DNA from: Closterium sp. NIES-65
Lineage: Eukaryota; Streptophyta; Zygnematophyceae; Desmidiales; Closteriaceae
Direction: 5' to 3'
Length of the DNA: 64,000 nucleotides
Assembly (NCBI GenBank): GCA_948144175.1
Contig: CANXME010002525.1
Span: 62,001-126,000, forward strand
This document shows positions 10,701 to 21,164 of this stretch, one piece after another. Within the stretch, counting starts at the first letter, position 1, and each line of letters starts with the position of its first letter. The position numbers and the translations under genes are program-made. Under the pieces are notes generated by a model that was not told the DNA's origin, made no database searches, and saw only the letters and a program-made list of their open reading frames with translations.

Positions 10701-13700
10701 CCTCCCTCTCACCGGTTCTTTGACTCCCGTGACGTCCGTTTCGAGGAGTCCACTCCGTACTACGTCAGGTACCCCAGTCGAGGTCTCCCGGTTCCTCCTC
10801 CCCCCCTCTTCCTGACTGCCGCTCCCCCTCCTGCTCCCCCGGTACAGCCTCCCCCCCCTGGCCCAGCCCCGTCAGGTGTGTCCCAGGCTACCCCTCCTCC
10901 TTCGGTAGCCCCTCCGGTACAGCCTCCCTCCCCACAGTCCTCCTCGCAGCGTGCCGCTGGTGCTAGCTCTCGAGAGGTTGGTGCTGCGCCTGTTCCTGTA
11001 CCGGTTTCTGGTTCTGGGGGTGCTGGAGTTGGAGCTGGTGTTGGAGCTGGAGGTGGAGCTGGAGTAGGCACTGGAGTTTCTGGTTCTGGGGGTGCTGGAG
11101 TTGGAGCTGGAGTTTCTGGTTCTGGAGTTGGAGCTGACCCGGTGGGTGCAGAGGACTCTTGTCGTCCGGGAGCCGGTGCTGGCCGCGCGGACTCTGGGGG
11201 TGCTCCCTCTGGGGGTGAGGGTGCGCCTGCTTCGGGTTCTCGTGCGCCTGGGTCTGGAGCTGGTGTTAGTGCTGCCTCTGGGGGTGGTGCGCCTGGTTCT
11301 TCGGGGGTTGATTCTGGAGCTGCCGCTGCTTCGGACACTACTCCGCCCCCCCACCCCTACCCGACTAGGCACCAGGCTCGTGTTCGCCGTGCGCGTGACG
11401 AGCAGCTGGAGTTGGAGAGAGAGGAGAGGGAGTTACAGCGGCTGGCGGAGCAGCAGCAGCAGCTGGCGCCGCAGGAGCAGCAGTCCCAGCAGCAGCCGCT
11501 TCCGCAGCAGCAGCAGTCGCAGCAGCAGCAGCAGCAGCCACTTCCTCCTCCTGTCTCGGGTCTTCGGGCCCTTGGTCTCCCCTCCCCTTCTCCTCCCTCC
11601 TCCGCCTCTCCTCCTGTCTACGGTCCCACGTTTCCTCCGCCTGACTCCTCCCCCGCTGTTTTCTCTAGTTCTCCGCCTTTGTCCTCTCCTCCTCCGTCTC
11701 GTTCTTGGGCTACTCGTCGCTCCCCTCGTGCTCGTCCCTCGTCTCCTGTTCCCTTCACTGACCTTCGTACTGCCTTACTTTGTTCCAGTCCACCTCGTCC
11801 GTCTCAGTCTGTGCTTCCGTCTCCTCCTGAGTCGGCCCTCACCGTGTCGCTCCCTGCTCCTGTCACTGACTACTACCGCACGTACCGTCCTGTTCTCTCT
11901 CGTGTTCTCGCCTCTCTTGTTACTCACCCTCGTGCCTCTGTGTCCTCTGTGTCCGCTCTTACTGCCGCGGTTACTGACTTTGCCGCTACCCGCCGCCTTG
12001 ACTACGCCACCACGCTTGTGGCTGCTCCTCCTACCAGTCCTCTGGCCGTCGGGGGTGTGTCTGCCCTTGGCTGTGACGCCCTAGAGGACAGGCAGTTTGA
12101 GCTAGAGTTCCTGGCGGTCGCTTCCCCTCATCTCTGTGCCATGCTCCTCGCCCCTGAGGGTGACCCCGACGCCCTTGACATTCCGACTCCTCGCACTTAC
12201 GCTGAGGCAGTGTCAGGGCCTTGGGCCTCTCAGTGGAGAGCTGCCATGGACGCAGAGATGGCCTCCTACAGATCCACAGGCACCTACGTCGATGAGGTTC
12301 CCCCCCCTGGGGCGAACGTAGTCGACGGCATGTGGATCTACAGGGTGAAGCGGCCACCGGGATCTCCCCCGGTCTTCAAGGCGCGCTACGTGGCTAGAGG
12401 TTTCAGTCAGCGCGAGGGAGTTGACTTCTTTCAGACCTTCGCACCTACCCCGAAGATGACCACTCTTCGGGTGTTACTACACGTAGCAGCACAGAGAGAC
12501 TACGAGTTACACTCTCTCGACTTCTCCACTGCTTTCCTTCAGGGCAGCCTACACGAGGAGGTCTGGTTGCGTCGTCCCTCGGCCTTCACTGGCACTTTCC
12601 CTCCTGGGACCCAGTGGAGGCTGAGGAGACCTGTTTACGGTCTTCGCCAGGCCCCTCGCGAGTGGCACGACACTCTGCGTTCTACCCTCTCTGACCTTGG
12701 GTTCCAGCCGTCTTCTGCCGACCCGTCGCTGTTCGTTCGTCGTGGCTCCACACCGTTCTTTGTTCTGGTCTACGTCGACGACCTCGTTTTCGCCACTCCG
12801 GACAGGGTTGCTTTGGCAGACGTGAAGTCCGAACTGCAGAAGAGACACACGTGCACTGATCTTGGTGAGCTGCGCCACTACCTTGGCCTGCAGATCACCA
12901 GGGACAGAGCCGCTCGCACCATTACACTCTCACAGTCACACATGGTGCAGCAGGTCCTTCAGCGGTTCGGGCTTCAGCACTCCACCGTACAGCGCACACC
13001 TCTCGCTGTTGACCACAGACTCACTGGTCCCTTTCCTGACGAGCCGTTTGAGCCTAGTGGTCCCTACGCAGAGCTTGTGGGTTGCCTCATGTACCTGATG
13101 ACTTGTACTCGCCCGGACCTCGCCTTCCCTCTCAGCATCCTTGCGCGCTTTGTTGCGCCAAGAAGACACCGTCCTGTTCACTGGACGGCAGCTGTGAGGG
13201 TGGCGAAGTACCTAGCGACTACATCAGGCGTGGGGCTAGTTCTTGGAGGGCAGCAGTCTGTCGTACTCACTGGTCACTGTGACTCCTCTTACGCTGACGA
13301 CGCTGAGACTCACAGGTCTACTCAGGGGTACTGTTTCAGTCTGGGTTCTGGAGCTGTTTCCTGGCGTTCCACGCGCTCCTCTTCTGTCTCGATCTCTACA
13401 GCTGAGGCTGAGATTTACGCTGGTGCCATGGCGGCACAGGAGTTGCGGTGGTTGACCTTCTTGCTCGCCGACCTTGGTGAGCGGCCGAGCTCTGCACCGA
13501 CCTAGTTTACTGACAACAAGGCGTCGATCCTCCTCTGTCGTGAGCCGCGACTGGAGAGCAGAGTGAAGCACATTCACGTCAGGTACTTTCTTCTGCGAGA
13601 GTTGCAGAGACGTGGACAGGCTCGCTTCGAGTTCGTGGAGTCCGAGGCCAACACTGCAGACATCTTCACCAAGGCGCTTCCGCCTTGTGACCACCAGAGG

Positions 13701-13748
13701 TGTTGTGTGCAGTTAGGCCTTGTTGACACAGGTTCTAGTCATGTGTAG
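7755..13748 (+). pseudogene. Copia GAG-POL polyprotein with three TAG stops
   Basis: One 1,998-codon frame from ATG 7755 to TAG 13746-13748, interrupted only by TAG at 7815-7817 (Trp in the intact copy), 9105-9107 (Gln) and 13503-13505 (Leu). In order: GAG-like region ending in a Cys/His segment (HPCGRFHPPGQC); protease LDSGASH (Asp about residue 515); GAG-pre-integrase (LWHHRMGHPS); integrase with LDVWGP, HSDRGGEF and PQQNGVAERR; a long Pro/Gln/Gly-Ser spacer; reverse transcriptase with YVDD near residue 1673; RNase H with CDSSYADD and STAEAEIYA. No frameshifts relative to the intact copy. The classical CCHC knuckle is not visible and may be replaced by the Cys/His segment. Confidence 0.93.
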
Positions 13749-13951
13749 ACTTGAGTTTATTGCCTGCTTCGTCTGTACACTTGCTATATATACTTGTGAT
13801 CTCTTGGACTGGCCTTGTGGCCACTGTTGCTTGTGCTCAGAGTGTGTGGTGACGTTGTGATCCACCCTGAGCTTTGTTTTCTTTTGGACTGGTCTTGTGA
13901 CCGTACTCTTTTTGATTTTGCTAGACACCCCTCACTTAGGCTATGGGGGTG

Positions 13952-14061
13952 TGTCAAATGTTGTAGCCTGTAGTGAGGTTTGTCTTAGGGGGTACAGAAG
14001 TTAGGGTTTGTCATATGTACCCCAACCAACATCAATGAACACACCATTCCTCATTCTGACA
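13952..14061 (+). repeat. 3' LTR of Copia copy 1
   Basis: Second copy of the 110-bp LTR, preceded by the purine-rich GGCTATGGGGGTG and followed by the target duplication CCTTC. Confidence 0.95.
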
Positions 14062-14066
14062 CCTTC

Positions 14067-14750
14067 TTCCCGTTAGTGCAATCGCGCTTGCACGTTCCTA
14101 CACTTTGCTGTTGCCAGCTCCTGCGATGGTCGTTACCCAAGTAATCTGGGGTAAGGATCGTCTCGAACACGTTTCTGTTGTGGCGTTGAGTAGGTGGCGT
14201 TGATAACCTGCACGTGCTTTACTTGCTCAGTTTTTCTATTTCCCGTTAGCATCGAGCTGATTCAGTGGTGAGGTGACTTCGGGTGAGCAACACTTTCCAT
14301 GCTCGATGCAAGAGAGGATGTGTGAGAGAGGATGTGTGCGACACATTTGTCGCTTTGGGTTGGTGGGATAGCAGGATTGGTGAGTGCGAAATGTTCACTT
14401 GTTTGCGGCGGAAAATTGTTCTCGCCAAGGGTAGCCAACCGAAATAGGCTTCGCAGATCTCGCATACAGCCTATTTCAAATACACATAACTTGATCATTT
14501 ACCATGCTGACCCCGGGCTTTAACTTGGTACGGGTTGGAAAAGGAATTCTGCCTAACTATAAATGACACGTTTGACAAGTTTATTGCATGACATTCTCTG
14601 CACTTCTTGCGGTACAACAAAACACCACTAAACGTTGGACATTGTTCCAGCGAAGGACACTGCAAGAAGAACAAGCAACCTCCAAGAGCCAGATAGAAAG
14701 TGCTCAGGCTGGACGAAGGCCAACAGCTAGTAGTAGTGGTGCCAGGAGAA
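14067..14750. other. Intergenic / 3' flank of the CUE-like gene
   Basis: Ordinary AT/GC-mixed sequence between the Copia insertion and the stop codon of the minus-strand gene. It probably holds that gene's 3' untranslated region. No further gene, RNA or repeat recognised. Confidence 0.5.
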
Positions 14751-15819
14751 CTAGAAGACATCAGGATGGAAGCGGCCCGACATTGCTGCATGGTTCACAG
14801 CATCATTGGCTTGGCGAAGGTGGAGGTTGAGGGCATAGTTAGCCACCTGCACATCAAACGAGATAAGGGTGAGAGATTTGTCGATTGAAGCAAAAAAGGC
14901 CAGCTCAAAGAAGAAATCCATCAATTTAGAAAATATTGAATCAGAGCATAGCTTACCTCCAGCTTGTGGACTTGTTCTTGATACTGAGCCAGCGCTTGTC
15001 TCAACCTCCCAACCTCTTCGTTCTGAGCCTGATGCTCCTTCTGCTTCTCGTGTTGGATCGCCACTGCTCGCTTCAAAATCTGGTTCTCCTTGCTCAATAC
15101 ACCCACTTGCTGCTGCAGCACTTGAACTTCTGAAGCTGATTGACGTGCCTGCATATAGAAGCAAAAACAACGACATTCAGACCCGAGAGTGCCATAAAAA
15201 GAGCCCGCTGCTCGTAGACTAAAAAAATGGACATGCACGAATCCGAACACTCAAACTTCCTACGTACCTGTTCCGCGTGAATTGCAAAAGCATTTGATTG
15301 ATCCGGCTGCTTAGCATCCAAAGCCTCCTTCTCAAAAGCTTGCAGCACAAGTAACGCCTTCTGTCGAGCGTCGTCCACGCTTGCTGCTGTCATCATCTCC
15401 CGCACTGCTGCGTCTGCCCATTTTGCAGTCAGACCTGCCGACTCCGCTCTCTGTGCTTCCTCTGCGGTTGACTTTCGTGAATCAGCTTCTGCTGACATGA
15501 AGTCAGATGCAGTTGTGTATCCATGATTGTCTGAATGAATTACTGGAGTCTGCGATGGGCAAACTTCCAGGTTAGATCTATCCTGAAATTCTTCTGCGCC
15601 TCCATTGGAAACGCCGATTCTTGGATCTGACGCAAAAGCTCCTTCTATTTCCTGATGCTGATGCTGCTGAATTGATGTCTGCTGGAAAGGATTTGCAGTC
15701 GGAGGGACCTCGTGAGAAGATGTTTGATGATAGCGTCTGGTTCTTTTCGTCAGTGGAGGGGATGGGACGTAAACGCTGTCGTCAAAAACCGATCGCTTTC
15801 CACAAACAAGAGCCGACAT
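14751..15819 (-). CDS. CUE-family-like coiled-coil protein (GRFHPDVF tail)
   Basis: Three exons, 15819-15268, 15148-14957 and 14846-14751, with GTACGT and GTAAGC donors and CAG acceptors, all phase 0, giving 279 residues. The N-terminus MSALVCGKRS, the coiled-coil segment KENQILKRAVAIQHEKQKE, the following QYQEQVHKLE and the very end SGRFHPDVF are hallmarks of a conserved land-plant family annotated as ubiquitin-system CUE proteins (Arabidopsis At5g32440 type). In plants a CUE ubiquitin-binding helix bundle lies between the N-terminal tag and the coiled coil; here that part (residues about 30-110) is Gln/Ser/Pro-rich and I see no CUE motif. Molecular role unknown; ubiquitin binding cannot be assumed. 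It is transcribed divergently from the Mini-RNase III gene. Confidence 0.85.
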
Positions 15820-16324
15820 GATTATCGAACGAGAAGCTCACAGAACAGTCTCGGCAACTCGAACTTCTATTGAAATAATTAAGTACAGCCCTGATGAAGT
15901 AGATATTTCGCACCAACAAACCGCAAAGTTCGGTGACAGTCAACGGTAGCTGGGTGATGGCTTCTCGGGTCAGTCAGATGTCTAGTGCTGAAACAAATGA
16001 AATGCTTCCATCTAACCTTCCAGTGTGATGGCTGTATTTGAAGGACTCGGCCTTGGCTGTGGGATAGATGATGCCTTGCTTCACGATGGTTCTGGGCTGG
16101 TTGAGTGATTTGCTTGTTGCTGGTGGATGGTGGTGAAAAGGTTCGGTTCGGTGAAACGATTTGCCAAGGAGCAGCTGGAGAAGTGAGGGATGCGTTGCGT
16201 GAGAGCAGAGAGCATCATGCCTACGCTGCAAATTGCACATTCTCCCTTCTCCTTTCCGTTCTGTCTGTCATGTACAAAATCTGACGGAAGGGCCCCCATA
16301 CTGGGGGTATTTGAGGTGGGGGGG
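15820..16324. other. 5' flank of the CUE-like gene
   Basis: Upstream and probable 5' UTR sequence of the minus-strand gene. No coding or repeat structure supported until the inverted-repeat element at 16325. Confidence 0.45.
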
Positions 16325-16505
16325 TTAGGGCGGGTCCAGCGCGTACGTTTTCCGTACATTACAGTTCATCCAGTGCGTTAATCTGTACTGCGTCACGGTT
16401 CAAAACGGTGCAATTTCAAAACGCTGTGCACCGCCTGATATCGTTTTAAACCACGACGAATGAACTGTATAGCACCTGTAAACGTACGCGCTGGACCCGC
16501 CCTAA
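16325..16505. mobile_element. MITE-like inverted-repeat element (181 bp)
   Basis: The left end TTAGGGCGGGTCCAGCGCGT (16325 on) reappears as its exact reverse complement ending at 16505; the perfect terminal match is 26 bp. Weaker similarity continues inward (ACAGTTCAT near 16362 against ATGAACTGT near 16460). A TA dinucleotide lies at each edge (16326-16327 and 16503-16504), compatible with a TA target site. No coding capacity. The superfamily (mariner-like or other) is not certain. Confidence 0.75.
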
Positions 16506-17069
16506 GCTTTGATAACTGATTGGAGGAAACGAACTGACGAGCGTGATGGCATGGCATGCGCTGCCATCCACCAGAACCATACGGGCTGGTGGTGAAGCTG
16601 TTGTCCCGTCCCTGGGAGTCGCGGTGCCGTCAACTTATGTGGTTCGAGAAACTGGCGGGAAACGCTGGTTAGCCGTTTGACACTCTTGTGGCAACCACCC
16701 ACAATCAATAACTGCGTTTCCGAAGCAGGTACGTACTGCTGGGAAGGCTAGGAATTGCAGTTCTAGGGATCCGAACTAGGTTACTTCTACAGTGATGTTC
16801 AAAATTCGAACAGGCAGGGAAGATCTGACTTTGATGGGGATTCTGACTGGTTGCGTCTCTTGTGTGAAACTTAGAGCAATTTCTGACACGAATGGTTATG
16901 CAAGTGTCAATTTCACGGTAACGAGGACAGTTTCCCGCAGCCCTCATGTCGAAATTATGTACTACAGTACTTCGTTTGACCCGACTTTCGCACTGCAATC
17001 AAGCCTTCCACTCAAGCCTTCTGCTCTGTTCCTTGGATGGTAGATTTTACTGCTGGCTTGGTTGCCCTG
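16506..17069. other. Intergenic between two inverted-repeat elements
   Basis: No gene, RNA or repeat recognised. It lies in the shared upstream region of the CUE-like and Mini-RNase III genes. Confidence 0.4.
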
Positions 17070-17533
17070 TAAGGGCGTGTTACATTTTCTAACAGCGGCT
17101 AAAATCCGGACAGCCGTCCGAGAACGGTTCAGATTCCGAATCTCGGGCAGTCCGGGTCCAACGTCCAGACTAAACCTCGTCCGACGTTGTTTATGAAACA
17201 TTTTCAACCTGACGAAATTCAGAGTGTGCGCTAGGTTGTAACCATGATCACGACGAGATTGCGACGAATGTAACACTCAAGCGACTGAAAGACTCGAATC
17301 GTAGACCAATAAAAATGCTTTACTGTTAGATCCGTCCACTTATCGAACTGTAATCGTCCGGTCGAGTTGGGAAGGCAATTCACGCAAAATGTTCCATCAT
17401 CGGTCCGATCGTTAACGACGTCGCAAGTGGTCTAGCGAGGAAACTGACGAAAATAAACGACAACGGTAACCGCTAAAAAGTCCGGACGACTGCTCATCCG
17501 GACGGGCTGAAGTAAACAATGTGAACCGCCCTA
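17070..17533. mobile_element. Degenerate inverted-repeat element
   Basis: The left end TAAGGGCGTGTTACATTTTC and the reverse complement of the right end TTAGGGCGGTTCACATTGTT are clearly related. Both continue into TCCGGA/CCGTCCG motifs about 35-60 bp inward. The length (about 464 bp) and lack of an ORF suggest an older non-autonomous DNA transposon. It ends some 75 bp upstream of the Mini-RNase III start, so it may contribute promoter or 5' UTR sequence. Confidence 0.5.
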
Positions 17534-17609
17534 AGAGTGCTAGAAAGGATGGTTGGCAGTTCAAGGTGTGTCACGTATTCTGAAAACACCAAGCAAACTG
17601 CCTCCAGGC

Positions 17610-20600
17610 ATGAACGCTTCGCGTTTGATCAACGTCAACGCGATGCCACACGCTTTGGGCCCGCCTTTGAGTATCTGTGCTCATTTTACAATTAAGAGCT
17701 TCAAACACAATGTAGGCCTCAGCTCCGCGTCGAACCTAGCTCCTTCTCCGTGGGTTCAGGCAGAGCGCGAAGTCGAAACAAGAGGTTTCATCTCGTCCGT
17801 CCAGATTCCGCGTGCTCAATCATGGCCGTGGGGTCCGGCTTCGGTAGATCCCAATACGAAATCCGCTGTAGAGGGACGTGCCACAGCCACGGAACCTGCA
17901 TTACCTGGTAGGAACATCGGAAATGTTGCTACAAAAGAGTCCTCGTATCGCAATCTTCATCCCGCAGAAGCTGCTCCAATTCGAAATACCACACGGAATG
18001 TTGCTGGGAATGGCGCTTCTGAGAATGCCAGATCCAAATCTGGTCCAGCGAACGGCACCGCAGGCAGTACTGTCACGGAAAGTCGTGTGGTTGGTTCGGC
18101 CGGACCTGAGGCCCAGTTAGGTTCGGCTGCAGCAGTGGGAAGTAACGGGGTTGCTGGAGGTCGCAGAAGAAGAAAAATGCAGCCGAGTTCGGATACACTT
18201 GCGAATGCTGAATCAGGAGCTGGGCGCGTGACAAGTATCGAGTCTGCTAATAACGGACGCAGAGGGTCGACTGCATCAGACGTGAACCGGCGGCTGACTT
18301 CCAACGCTGCGTCGCAGCCGTTGGATGATTCAGTAACCGCGTCTCAGCCGTTGGATGTGTCTGATCCTAGGGTTTGGCTCCCTCCGCCGCCAGACGTGCC
18401 CAGACCTCGTGCTACGCATAATGCAGCCATGCTGGCGTATATCGGGGATGGAATCTATGAGGTGAGACTACGTGTAGTGGTGTCAATTCTTAAGAGTAAG
18501 CACTTCCTGAGACCACAGGGATGCGTCAACATACCTGAGGGAGACTCCCCGCTTGCTGGTAGGGCAGATCGGGGAAATGCCCTACTACAGTAATGTACAC
18601 CCGACAAGGAAGTCATTAGAATTGAGATTTTAGACAGTCTTGCTGTTTCCTTTCTGTTTTCCACCTCTCTTTATTTGCATACATCCAGGATCTCCTCTCT
18701 CCCTCTTTCAGCTGTTTATAAGGCATCATTTCGTGAACAAGAATTTCGTTGTGGTCACATTAGATTCGTTGATCCCTAATGCATGGATTTCTTCTAACAA
18801 CCCTCCCATCCACTCATCTCCTTCGCCATTCTGCCAACCCTCGCTCCCTGATCAGCTGTATGCGCGGCGTCACTTCTTGAACCCCCCGTCCGCCATAGCC
18901 ACGTACTGCCAACGAGTCACAGCTGTTGTCTGCTGCGAAGCCCAGGTGAGATTTGGTTTCGCTGATGCACGCGTATGTGCACATGAGACCCACACGCAGT
19001 AGATACTATCGCCACGTACTGCCAACAAGTCACAGCTCTTGTCTGCTGTGAAGCCCAGGTGAGATTTGGTTTCGCTGATGCATGCGTATGTGCACATCAG
19101 ACCCACACGCAGTAGATACTCTCGCCACGTACTGCCAACAAATCACAGCTCTTGTCTGCTGTTAAGCCCAGGTGAGATTCCGTTGCTGTAACACACAAGT
19201 ATATGCATGCGTGCACGCCCACCCCCCACCCCCACCCCCCACCCCTCCTCCCCACCCACCCCCCCCCAACACATACACGAAGAGGCACTCACCGACCCGC
19301 ACACATCCAGTGGCACTGCCCATATCGCCAACAGCCTCGTGGGCTGTGGGCTGAGAGGGCCAGATGCGAACTGACTAACTATCCTCTCACGCTTCGATGT
19401 GCACATGCATTGGGTGTTTGCGGGACGCGTGTGAGTCGACTAAAAACTCATCTGTGCACGCACAGATGCATTGGGTGCTTGCAGGACGCTTGTGGGTCGA
19501 CTTAATACCTATCAGTGCACTGCACTGCGCACATGCATTCGTTCCTTGCAGGACGCTTGTGGGTCGACTTAATGCCTATCAGTGCACTGCACTGCACACA
19601 TGCATTCGTTCCTTGCAGGATGCTTTGCTGCGACGATTGACCTCCTCGAAGATGCTCACAGAGGAAGAAAGGTACGTGCACGCATGCATGCATGTGTGTG
19701 AGTTTTGGGGATGCTGTGGGGGAGTGTACCATGGTAAGTGATGCCTTTGCTACGGCGATTGACCTCCTCGAAGATGCTCACAGAGGAAGAAAGGTACGTG
19801 CATGCATGCATGTGTGAGTCCGTGTCTGACTTTGATTCATTTTTCTGTTTTCTTCATATGCATCTGGGCTGGGCCCACTGGTACGATTCATACATATGTA
19901 ATTCTAGATTCCTTAAGGACGCTCTACAGATTCCTTGCAATGACTGAACACTCCTTAGTCACAGGAGTATACCATGCCATGGTGAGTGATGCCCCTAACT
20001 AGTTGATTTTGTCTGTAACTGTGCGGTGGAATACGGTGCCATGCTGCAGGGACGTGGTGCAATGCGGTGGGCCCAGCCCACTGGTACGATTCATACATAT
20101 GTAATTCTAGATTCCTTAAGGACGCTCTACAGATTCCTTGCAATGACTGAACACTCCTTAGTCACAGGAGTATACCATGCCATGGTGTGTGATGCCCCTA
20201 ACTAGTTGATTTTGTCTGTAACTGTGCGGTGGAATACGGTGCCATGCTGCAGGGACGTGGTGTGATGCGGTGGGAAGGCAATGCTTCCACAGGTGCCTTT
20301 TGAGCATCCCACAGGTGTAACCATGTAACTGTGTAACTCTCATGCCATGCTGCAGGGACGTGGTGCGGTGGGGAGGCAATGCCTCAACGGGGGCTAGGAA
20401 GGCCAAGGGGAGGGCTGGATCAACTGTGTATGCCAACGCCACTGCACTTGAAACACTTGTGAGTGATACGACTCTCGTTTGGCTGCTTGAATGATGAGAC
20501 TCTCGTCTCGTTTGTGGGTGAATGAGACTCTCGTTCAGGTGACCTTTGAGAAGACACAAAGGTACTTAAAGTCAGCAGAAGGTGATCCAGGGTGTATGCC

Positions 20601-20935
20601 AAAGCAACTGCACTTGAAACACTTGTGAGTGCAAATCTCATGTGATTTCTTGAGTCATGCCAACACCTGCTATTGGAGCACTAGCAGTCACTACACTTGT
20701 AAAACATACAGGCTGATTAGCTTTTGCAGTGGGTTGCTGTCTTCGTATGAGTTCTTTTTGTTCACCCTTGTTTTTGTTGTGTTTTGTGTTTTTGCTTTGT
20801 GTTTTCCCTTGCCCTTCTCAGATTGGATTCCTCTACCTCACCAATCCTCCCCGCCTCGAAGAATTAATGTACAAACTTGGCTTTGTGTGTGATGCCTCGG
20901 ATCTGCTCCTTCCTTCCCATGCAAAGCGCCAATAG
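17610..20935 (+). CDS. Mini-RNase III (plant RNC3/RNC4-like)
   Basis: Five exons: 17610-18461, 18856-18945, 19619-19671, 20356-20458, 20822-20935 (TAG), all joining in frame to 403 residues. The long N-terminal region (about 270 residues, Ser/Asn/Ala/Arg-rich) is probably an organelle transit sequence plus linker. The catalytic domain starts at AMLAYIGDGIYE (Asp of the GDxxYE signature), continues LYARRHFLNP, then LTSSKMLTEEERDVVRWGGN, and ends ATALETLIGFLYL, which carries the second acidic residue. Mini-III enzymes are homodimeric endonucleases lacking a dsRNA-binding domain; plant members mature 23S rRNA and degrade intron RNA in chloroplasts. Start: ATG 17610 is the first in frame; ATG 17643 is an alternative. 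Introns 2-4 contain truncated copies of exons 2, 3 and 4. Confidence 0.85.
18898..19185 (+). repeat. Triplicated 3' half of Mini-RNase III exon 2
   Basis: The segment beginning GCCACGTACTGCCAAC and running through the exon 2 donor (CCCAGGTGAGAT) plus about 60 bp of intron is repeated at 18898, about 19010 and about 19125. The first belongs to the real exon; the later two are echoes that still have a donor but no acceptor. Confidence 0.8.
19405..19797 (+). repeat. Echoes of Mini-RNase III exon 3
   Basis: The acceptor side of exon 3 (TTGCAGGA and preceding CATGCATTCGTTCC-like sequence) is repeated at about 19410, 19480 and 19545 before the real exon at 19619. A near-complete copy of the exon body and donor (GATTGACCTCCTCGAAG through GGTACGTGCA) follows at 19745-19800. 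Degenerate palindromes such as GTGAGTCGACTAAAAACTC (from 19431) lie at the joints. Confidence 0.75.
19866..20270 (+). repeat. 200-bp tandem duplication plus exon 4 echoes
   Basis: The block CCCACTGGTACGATTCATAC ... CATGCTGCAGGGACGTGGTG occurs at about 19876-20056 and again at 20087-20260. Each copy ends in a truncated copy of exon 4 (acceptor TGCAGG and about 15 coding bases). The real exon 4 starts at 20356; its 3' end plus donor is echoed once more near 20588-20632. Confidence 0.75.
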
Positions 20936-21164
20936 AAAGAAATCATTTCCATGCGCATAGTTGCACTCGCTTATTTTGTGTGTTTCAACCAACACTAGCG
21001 TCATTGTGTTTTGGGAGTATATTTCATGTAACTTTAGGAGACAACTCGCTTACACTCAATGTTGTGCAACCTTAGTGTTCGGACTGGTTGCTTCTAGTGA
21101 GTCAGCCTGTCACAAAAGCAAGACGACAAGAATCCACAAACCCATTCAGCCGACTCTTCGTCCT

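Larger units (their letters stand above)
6870..14061 (+). mobile_element. Copia LTR retrotransposon, copy 1 (defective)
   Basis: Complete 7,192-bp element bounded by identical 110-bp LTRs (TGTCAAATG...ATTCTGACA) and flanked by the 5-bp target duplication CCTTC (6865-6869 and 14062-14066). A primer-binding site follows the left LTR and a purine-rich CTATGGGGGTG precedes the right one. The internal frame has Copia order GAG-protease-integrase-RT-RNase H. Identical LTRs point to a recent insertion, yet the polyprotein carries three TAG stops. It belongs to the same family as the element at 46791-54054. Confidence 0.95.

Noticed and set aside
7755..13748. TAG reassigned to an amino acid in this organism
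   Set aside because: TAG ends the Mini-RNase III, CUE-like, intact Copia and Gypsy frames, so it is a normal stop; the internal TAGs are better seen as lesions.
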